Source: Pseudomonas sp.
GTDB lineage: Bacteria; Pseudomonadota; Gammaproteobacteria; Pseudomonadales; Pseudomonadaceae
NCBI GenBank assembly: GCA_007117785.1
Contig: SKFV01000360.1
Coordinates: 1 to 6,448, forward strand
Length of the DNA stretch: 6,448 bases
Direction of reading: 5' to 3'
Positions within the stretch are counted from its first letter, which is position 1, and each line of letters opens with the position of its first letter. The notes beneath the pieces are model-generated. The model searched no databases and was not told the origin of the DNA. It was given only the letters and a program-made list of their open reading frames with translations. Of the stretch, positions 1-6,448 are shown piece after piece. The position numbers and the translations under genes are program-made.

Positions 1-595
1 ATTCGATATCACGCATGAAACCGAAAGTGCGGGCACGACTGACTTCCTTGACGAAAGAGGTACTGGAAAAGTCGACCGTAGCAAACTGGCTGCGACCCCG
101 GAAAACCGGATGATCGAAATCAATTGCAAAAGACACCTTGAAGCCCTCGAAAGGAATAAAGGTGGCTTTCTTGCCATCTTCCTCAACGCTGACTTCGCGC
201 TTGATGCGAATGAACTGTTTCGGCGCATCCTGCTCCTCGATACCAGCGGACTGAATGAGGAAAACAAAAGGCCCGGCGCTGCCATCCATGATAGGAACTT
301 CTGGCGCGCTCAGCTCGACCACGGCGTTGTCGATACCCAGGCCGGCCATGGCCGACAGTAGGTGTTCGACGGTATCTACCTTCGCACCGTCCTTGACCAG
401 GGTCGTGGACATGGTGGTTTCACCGACATTCTCGGCACGTGCCGGAATATCCACCACCGGATCAAGATCAACCCGTCGGAACACGATACCGCTGTCCACC
501 GGCGCGGGCTTCAGGGTGAGATAGACCTTTTCACCCGAATGCAGCCCAACGCCGGTCGCCCGGATGGTGTTCTTCAATGTACGTTGTCTGATCAT
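1..595 (-). CDS. lpxC: LpxC, UDP-3-O-acyl-N-acetylglucosamine deacetylase (5' part, runs off left edge)
   Basis: LpxC is the cytoplasmic zinc amidase that removes the acetyl group from UDP-3-O-acyl-GlcNAc, the committed step of lipid A synthesis. Translating the minus strand from the ATG at 595-593 gives 198 codons with no stop before the edge. The protein opens [21 protein letters not shown], the usual LpxC start. The first domain carries [16 protein letters not shown] (residues 76-91) with E77, the general base, and H78, a zinc ligand. DGSAGPF is at 104-110, DHPVFRGR at 161-168 and [11 protein letters not shown] at 187-197. T190 and F191 line the active site in family structures. About 300 residues are normal, so the remaining zinc ligands (His and Asp of the second domain) and the C-terminus lie outside the window. 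The gene follows ftsZ, as in other gammaproteobacterial dcw clusters. The Shine-Dalgarno is modest (AGGT at 604-601, 5 nt from the ATG). Identification is secure; integrity of the missing third cannot be judged. Confidence 0.97.
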   Translation of the reverse strand, partial: MIRQRTLKNTIRATGVGLHSGEKVYLTLKPAPVDSGIVFRRVDLDPVVDIPARAENVGETTMSTTLVKDGAKVDTVEHLLSAMAGLGIDNAVVELSAPEVPIMDGSAGPFVFLIQSAGIEEQDAPKQFIRIKREVSVEEDGKKATFIPFEGFKVSFAIDFDHPVFRGRSQFATVDFSSTSFVKEVSRARTFGFMRDIE

Positions 596-608
596 AAATA
601 ACCTGGCC

Positions 609-624
609 TTCGCTCAATTGCGAA
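609..624 (-). other. Inverted repeat (possible mRNA hairpin) in the lpxC leader
   Basis: On the minus strand TTCGC, a 6-nt loop AATTGA and GCGAA form a perfect 5-bp stem. It ends 13 nt before the lpxC ATG and just upstream of the AGGT ribosome-binding core. It lies within the 5' untranslated region predicted from the promoter at 647-655. It has no T-tract, so it is not an intrinsic terminator. A role in tuning lpxC translation or message stability is only a guess; five base pairs can arise by chance. Confidence 0.35.
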
Positions 625-646
625 TAATTGTCAACAAACGACGTGC

Positions 647-655
647 ATCATAGCA
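647..655 (-). promoter_or_regulatory. Candidate extended -10 promoter for lpxC
   Basis: The minus strand reads TGC TATGAT (655-647). This is a TATAAT-like hexamer with five of six matches, preceded by the TGn extension that can substitute for a poor -35. No good -35 is present at 16-18 bp; TATCCA sits at the 17-bp position. Transcription would start near 640, giving a leader of about 45 nt. An attractive TTGACA at 634-629 has no matching -10 at 16-18 bp (GAAGGC at 17), so it is probably not the -35. A separate promoter for lpxC between ftsZ and lpxC is plausible, but this call rests on motif match only. Confidence 0.5.
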
Positions 656-706
656 AAGTCGCCTTTACTTGGATACCAAACCGTCCTATGCCACCGATTG
701 ACCCGA

Positions 707-1879
707 TCAATCAGCCTGCCGCCGCAGGAACGCCGGAATATCCAGATAATCCAGATCATCCGCCGGCTGATTGTGCCGCTGCACTGCCGCATTACCGCCT
801 GCAGGCTGGTTACGCATAACGGTCGGACGATCCAGGTCACGGTAGTTTGGCGCACTGGCTTCATTGCGCGACGGGGCGGAAACTTGCGCGGTGTTGTCTA
901 CCACCTTGACCGGCTTGTCGGACTTGTTGCCAAGACCAGTAGCTACCACTGTGACGCGCAATTCATCGCGCAGTTCCGGATCAATCACGGTACCTACTAC
1001 TACTGTAGCCGTTTCTGAAGCGAATTCTTCCACGGTGTTGCCCACTTCAGAGAACTCGCCCAGCGAAAGGTCCGGACCGGCGGTGATGTTAACCAGAATA
1101 CCGCGAGCACCCATCAGGTTGACGTCTTCCAGCAGCGGGCTGCGAATAGCCGCTTCTGCCGCTTCACGGGCACGGTTCGGACCACTGGCGTGACCGGTAC
1201 CCATCATCGCCATACCCATTTCACTCATCACGGTTTTCACGTCGGCAAAGTCGACGTTGATCATACCCGGACGCATGATCAGGTCAGCAATACCCTGCAC
1301 GGCGCCGAGCAACACGTCGTTGGCCTTGCTGAAGGCTGCCAGCAGGCTGGCGTCCTTGCCCAATACGGTGAGCAGTTTTTCATTCGGAATGGTGATCAGC
1401 GAATCCACATGCTGACTCAGCTCGCGAATACCCTCTTCCGCCACCTGCATGCGCTTGCGGCCTTCGAAGGGGAACGGACGGGTCACCACAGCCACGGTGA
1501 GAATACCCATTTCACGCGCCACTTCAGCGACGATGGGCGCTGCACCAGTACCGGTTCCGCCACCCATACCTGCGGTGATGAACACCATGTCGGAGCCTTG
1601 CAGTACTTCGGCAATGCGCTCGCGATCCTCGATCGCCGCTTCACGACCGATCAGCGGGTTGGCACCGGCACCCAGACCTTTGGTGACGGTTGAACCCAGT
1701 TGCAGCACGGTGCGCGCGCTGACGTTTTTCAATGCCTGAGCATCGGTATTGGCGCAGATGAAATCCACGCCTTCGACATTATTGGCCACCATGTGCTGCA
1801 GTGCGTTACCACCGCCACCACCGACACCAATGACTTTGATTACTGCATTTTGCGGTACATTATCGATCAGTTCGAACAT
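707..1879 (-). CDS. ftsZ: FtsZ, tubulin-like GTPase of the division ring
   Basis: FtsZ polymerises with GTP into the cytoplasmic Z-ring that recruits the divisome. The 390-residue product has the family's usual length. The nucleotide-binding T1 segment is GVGGGGGNA (18-26). The tubulin signature GGGTGTG is at 106-112. The T7 synergy loop NVDFADVKTVM (208-218) carries N208, D210 and D213, which complete the GTPase site of the neighbouring subunit. A low-complexity linker from about 318 to 373 is followed by the conserved tail peptide DDLDYLDIPAFLRRQAD (374-390), which binds FtsA, ZipA and other partners. The ATG at 1879 is preceded by AAGGAG (1892-1887) with 7-nt spacing, the best ribosome-binding site among the downstream genes and consistent with the high FtsZ dosage known in bacteria. 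It follows ftsA after 75 nt. No intrinsic terminator is visible after the TGA, so read-through into lpxC is likely. All key residues are present. Confidence 0.99.
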   Translation of the reverse strand: MFELIDNVPQNAVIKVIGVGGGGGNALQHMVANNVEGVDFICANTDAQALKNVSARTVLQLGSTVTKGLGAGANPLIGREAAIEDRERIAEVLQGSDMVFITAGMGGGTGTGAAPIVAEVAREMGILTVAVVTRPFPFEGRKRMQVAEEGIRELSQHVDSLITIPNEKLLTVLGKDASLLAAFSKANDVLLGAVQGIADLIMRPGMINVDFADVKTVMSEMGMAMMGTGHASGPNRAREAAEAAIRSPLLEDVNLMGARGILVNITAGPDLSLGEFSEVGNTVEEFASETATVVVGTVIDPELRDELRVTVVATGLGNKSDKPVKVVDNTAQVSAPSRNEASAPNYRDLDRPTVMRNQPAGGNAAVQRHNQPADDLDYLDIPAFLRRQAD

Positions 1880-1903
1880 GATCTTTCTCCTTGAGTACAG
1901 ACT

Positions 1904-1922
1904 CGTTTCGTTGCGTTTCGTT
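1904..1922. repeat. Short 10-nt tandem repeat in the ftsA-ftsZ gap
   Basis: CGTTTCGTT occurs twice (1904-1912 and 1914-1922), spaced exactly 10 bp apart. In the ftsZ leader this reads AACGAAACG twice. It lies about 25-43 nt upstream of the ftsZ ATG. It could be slippage-derived sequence or a helically phased protein-binding site; nothing in the sequence decides between these. The repeat itself is directly visible. Confidence 0.5.
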
Positions 1923-1934
1923 ATGTTGCATTAG

Positions 1935-1949
1935 CCTGCTTGATGCAGG
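1935..1949 (-). other. Small hairpin between ftsA and ftsZ
   Basis: CCTGC, loop ATCAA, GCAGG on the minus strand form a perfect 5-bp GC-rich stem. It begins 5 nt after the ftsA stop. It has no following T-run, so it should not terminate transcription. It might protect or mark the 3' end of a processed ftsA message, but no direct evidence is available. Confidence 0.35.
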
Positions 1950-1954
1950 TCTGG

Positions 1955-3187
1955 TTAAAAATTGCCCTTGAACCAACGGGTCAGGCGTCCCCAAATCGGA
2001 TCCTTGGGAGAATCCGGGCCGACGGCTGAATGACCACCGTGATGCTGGTGGCCGTAATGCAGCAGGCCGACGCTGGTGGCGTAAATCGGATTTCGCACCA
2101 CGTCGACCAGCCCCTTGAAATCTTGCGGTACGCCAAGGCGTACCGGCATATGAAATATCTCTTCGGCCAACTCCACCGCCCCTTCCATCTTGGCGGTGCC
2201 ACCGGTCATGACGATGCCGGCTGGAATCATGTCTTCATATCCCGAGCGGCGCAGTTCAGCCTGAATCAGGGTGAACAGCTCGTCATAGCGCGGCTCGACC
2301 ACTTCGGCCAGGGCCTGGCGTGACAGATCACGCGGTGGGCGCTCACCCACGCTGGGCACCTTGATGGTTTCTTCCGGCCCGGCCAGCTTGGCCAGCGCGC
2401 AGGCATAGCGGATCTTGATTTCCTCGGCATACTGAGTCGGCGTACGCAGCGCCATAGCGATGTCATTGGTGACCTGATCACCAGCAATCGGAATCACCGC
2501 GGTATGGCGGATGGCCCCTTCAGTGAATATGGCGATATCCGTGGTGCCGCCGCCGATATCAACCAGGCACACACCCAGCTCTTTTTCGTCTTCGGTCAGT
2601 GAGGCGTAGCTGGAGGCCAGTTGCTCGAGGATCACATCTTCGACTTCCAGCCCGCAGCGACGGATGCATTTTTCAATGTTCTGCACCGCATTCAGTGCAC
2701 AGGTCACCACATGGACCTTGGCCTCAAGACGCACACCGGACATGCCCAGGGGTTCACGCACACCTTCCTGGTTGTCAATCACGTACTCCTGCGGCAATGA
2801 ATGCAGGACTTTCTGATCGGCTGGAATTGCCACCGCCTGGCCGGCCTCAAGCACGCGCTCGATATCGGCCGGGGCAACCTCACCATCACGAATGGCAACA
2901 ATGCCGTGAGAGTTTTGGCTACGGATATGACTACCGGCAATACCGGCATACACCGAGTGAATCTGGCAGCCGGCCATCAGCTCGGCCTCTTCGATAGCGC
3001 GCTGGATCGACTGCACGGTGGATTCGATATTCACCACCACACCCTTCTTCAGGCCGCGTGACGGGTGCGATCCGATACCGACGATTTCCAGCTCGCCATC
3101 AGCACCGATTTCGCCCACCAGGGCAACCACCTTGGAAGTGCCAATATCCAGCCCGACAATCATCTTGCTCCCCTGCTTGCTCGCCAT
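1955..3187 (-). CDS. ftsA: FtsA, actin-like membrane anchor of the Z-ring
   Basis: FtsA is the peripheral membrane ATPase that tethers FtsZ and recruits later divisome proteins. The 410-residue product has the phosphate-1 motif DIGTSKVV (14-21), the FtsA-specific 1C region from about 85 to 165, the phosphate-2 motif DIGGGTTDIA (210-219) and the adenosine-site TGGTAKMEG (328-336). A C-terminal amphipathic helix, about DPIWGRLTRWFKGNF (396-410), is the membrane-targeting sequence. The linker before that helix is unusually histidine-rich (HYGHQHHGGH, 377-386). The start at 3187 (MASKQGSKMIVGLDIG) matches the family's N-terminal length. It has GGGGAG at a long 12-nt spacing, 9 nt after the ftsQ stop, so coupling to ftsQ translation is likely. 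A second in-frame ATG at residue 9 (3163) has its own GGGGAG at 4 nt, so the true start is not fully settled. The function call is secure. Confidence 0.98.
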   Translation of the reverse strand: MASKQGSKMIVGLDIGTSKVVALVGEIGADGELEIVGIGSHPSRGLKKGVVVNIESTVQSIQRAIEEAELMAGCQIHSVYAGIAGSHIRSQNSHGIVAIRDGEVAPADIERVLEAGQAVAIPADQKVLHSLPQEYVIDNQEGVREPLGMSGVRLEAKVHVVTCALNAVQNIEKCIRRCGLEVEDVILEQLASSYASLTEDEKELGVCLVDIGGGTTDIAIFTEGAIRHTAVIPIAGDQVTNDIAMALRTPTQYAEEIKIRYACALAKLAGPEETIKVPSVGERPPRDLSRQALAEVVEPRYDELFTLIQAELRRSGYEDMIPAGIVMTGGTAKMEGAVELAEEIFHMPVRLGVPQDFKGLVDVVRNPIYATSVGLLHYGHQHHGGHSAVGPDSPKDPIWGRLTRWFKGNF

Positions 3188-3208
3188 AATGCTCAGTTAC
3201 TCCCCTGC
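3168..3208 (-). promoter_or_regulatory. Duplicated Shine-Dalgarno motif at the ftsA start
   Basis: The 9-mer GCAGGGGAG (minus strand) occurs at 3208-3200 and again at 3176-3168, 32 nt apart. The first copy overlaps the 3' end of ftsQ and sits 12 nt before the ATG at 3187. The second lies inside ftsA and sits 4 nt before an in-frame ATG at 3163. One spacing is longer and the other shorter than optimal, so both starts are possible. Confidence 0.55.
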
Positions 3209-4060
3209 GGTTGTGCTGGTGGGTGTACGCCAGGCCACCGCCATCGCGTTGCTATAACGCAGGTCAACCCGCGCAATCTGATCGCGCCGCTCGCTGAGCA
3301 GCCGTTGATCTACCGTCAGAAAACGGTCCAGCTTGTCATCCAGTTGCTCTCGTCCAAGGCTGATTTCAATACCTTCGCGGGTGGTCAGAAACCAACTGCC
3401 GCGCTCGCGAAGTTCCAGTGCAGCTATACCAAAGCCCTGGCTGCGCAATTGACGGTTAAATACCTGATACTGCTGCAGTACCCGAGCTTTGGCCCGCTCT
3501 GGTCCATTCAACTGCGGCAGGTGCACAAAACCGCTCAAATCATCCGGTGCAAAGGTGCGTCCGGCACTGTTCAGTAGCGTCCCCTCGCCCCAGCGGGCGA
3601 TCGGCAGTTGCTCTTCCAGATGCACGACCAACTGGTCTGGCCATACTCGCTGTACCGTCGAGTCGGCTACCCAGGGCATGGCTGCCAACTCGGCGCGCAA
3701 GGCGTGGACGTCCAGACCAAAGAAGCTGGCGCTCAGATAGGGCTGCACCACAGCCTGAATCGCTTCGCGGTCGATGTACTGCAATTCACCCTGAACGCTG
3801 ACCAGTGCAATCGGCCGATCGGCCATCGGCAGCAGCCGCTCACTGAGGTCATACAAGGCATAGCCCACCCCGACCAGCAGCAATGGCCACAGTACTTGCT
3901 GCACCCGCGCCCACAGACCACTGAAGGCCGGCAAGCGCCAGCTTTGCATCCATTGGCGCCGCTGAACCGGAGGCGCTACGCGCACGGCACCCCGGCTCGA
4001 CGTTTTGCGTCGAGTCGAAGCGCCGGCAGCGGCGCGATCACGAATCAGCGGACCAATCAT
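3197..4060 (-). CDS. ftsQ: FtsQ, bitopic divisome scaffold protein
   Basis: FtsQ is an inner-membrane protein whose periplasmic part binds FtsL and FtsB and links early and late divisome proteins. The 287-residue product has a basic cytoplasmic N-terminus (RRKTSSR near 17-23, RR at 34-35). One membrane segment lies at about 55-72 (LWPLLLVGVGYALY). A POTRA domain spans about 83-151 (IALVSVQGEL to VVHLEEQ), and the FtsQ beta domain runs from about 154 to the end. The latter includes ARWGEGTLLNSAGRTF (155-170) and VDLRYSNAMAVAWR (265-278), a slight variant of the usual DLRYxNGxAVxW. The ATG at 4060 has GAGG at 4071-4068 (7-nt spacing), which overlaps the ddl stop codon, pointing to translational coupling. 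The gap to ddl is 9 nt. A strong hairpin lies in codons 16-22. Sequence divergence is normal for FtsQ; position between ddl and ftsA supports the call. Confidence 0.96.
   Translation of the reverse strand: MIGPLIRDRAAAGASTRRKTSSRGAVRVAPPVQRRQWMQSWRLPAFSGLWARVQQVLWPLLLVGVGYALYDLSERLLPMADRPIALVSVQGELQYIDREAIQAVVQPYLSASFFGLDVHALRAELAAMPWVADSTVQRVWPDQLVVHLEEQLPIARWGEGTLLNSAGRTFAPDDLSGFVHLPQLNGPERAKARVLQQYQVFNRQLRSQGFGIAALELRERGSWFLTTREGIEISLGREQLDDKLDRFLTVDQRLLSERRDQIARVDLRYSNAMAVAWRTPTSTTAGE
3996..4014 (-). other. Perfect 7-bp hairpin in the early ftsQ coding region
   Basis: CTCGACG, loop CAAAA, CGTCGAG on the coding strand is a perfect inverted repeat of 7 bp with a 5-nt loop. It covers roughly codons 16-22 of ftsQ, 46-64 nt after the ATG. 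It is the strongest local fold I noticed in the window. It encodes part of the basic cytoplasmic tail (TRRKTSS), a region with weak protein constraint. It could slow early translation of this low-abundance protein, but that is inference. Confidence 0.5.
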
Positions 4061-4069
4061 GGCTCTGCC

Positions 4070-6437
<2,368 letters not shown>

Positions 6438-6443
6438 GGGCAA

Positions 6444-6448
6444 CCTCC
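6444..6448 (-). promoter_or_regulatory. murC ribosome-binding site at the right edge
   Basis: GGAGG is 6 nt from the ATG at 6437 and directly abuts the alternative TTG at 6443. This makes the ATG the likely start. The motif touches the window end, so what lies upstream cannot be seen. Confidence 0.75.

Noticed and set aside
669..679. TTGG-ATA-CCAA small palindrome after ftsZ as a terminator
   Set aside because: Four A/T-containing pairs with a 3-nt loop and no T-tract cannot act as an intrinsic terminator.
1190..1693. A 167-codon plus-strand open frame with a histidine- and threonine-rich peptide
   Set aside because: It lies wholly antisense to the conserved GTPase domain of ftsZ; the composition reflects reverse-complemented ftsZ codons.
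1924..1962. Possible ftsZ promoter: TTAACC, 17 bp, GCTAAT on the minus strand
   Set aside because: Each hexamer matches consensus at only four of six positions and the spacer contains the hairpin; too weak to call.
3813..3824. Perfect 12-bp palindrome GGCCGATCGGCC within ftsQ
   Set aside because: It lies in the middle of a coding region, is made of ordinary Ala-Asp-Arg-Pro codons in GC-rich DNA, and has no second copy that I noticed.
6438..6443. TTG start for murC at 6443
   Set aside because: The codon directly abuts the GGAGG, leaving no spacing; the ATG at 6437 has a proper 6-nt spacing.

Overview
This window is the 3' half of a division and cell wall (dcw) cluster from a gammaproteobacterium. 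All genes are on the minus strand, so transcription runs from the right end to the left. The order is murC – ddl – ftsQ – ftsA – ftsZ – lpxC. The proteins look most like Pseudomonadaceae. The LpxC residue numbering (E77, H78, T190) coincides with that remembered for P. aeruginosa. FtsZ has a Pseudomonas-like linker and the DYLDIPAFLRRQAD tail, and FtsA ends in an RWFKGNF-type membrane helix. Assignment to Pseudomonas or a close relative such as Halopseudomonas is an inference from remembered family sequences, not a search.

Layout, in the direction of transcription. murC (6437-4980) begins just inside the right edge behind a GGAGG. It overlaps ddl (4987-4070) by 8 nt. ddl is followed after 9 nt by ftsQ (4060-3197), and ftsQ after 9 nt by ftsA (3187-1955). 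A 75-nt leader precedes ftsZ (1879-707). A 111-nt gap then holds a likely extended -10 promoter and a small hairpin. lpxC (595 to the left edge) is cut by the window after 198 codons. No stretch over 300 bases lacks a gene, and there are no RNA genes, mobile elements or CRISPR arrays.

The genes form one production line. MurC adds L-Ala to UDP-MurNAc. Ddl makes the D-Ala-D-Ala dipeptide that completes the stem pentapeptide. FtsQ is the periplasmic scaffold of the divisome. FtsA anchors FtsZ to the membrane, and FtsZ forms the Z-ring. LpxC commits precursor to lipid A, linking outer-membrane synthesis to division and wall synthesis. Tight spacing and overlaps suggest a co-transcribed, translationally coupled operon, with lpxC probably also having its own promoter.

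I found no new system; the gene content is canonical. The points worth a second look are small: a duplicated Shine-Dalgarno motif giving two possible FtsA starts, a perfect 7-bp hairpin early in the ftsQ message, leader structures before ftsZ and lpxC, a histidine-rich FtsA linker, and five consecutive genes sharing one reading frame.
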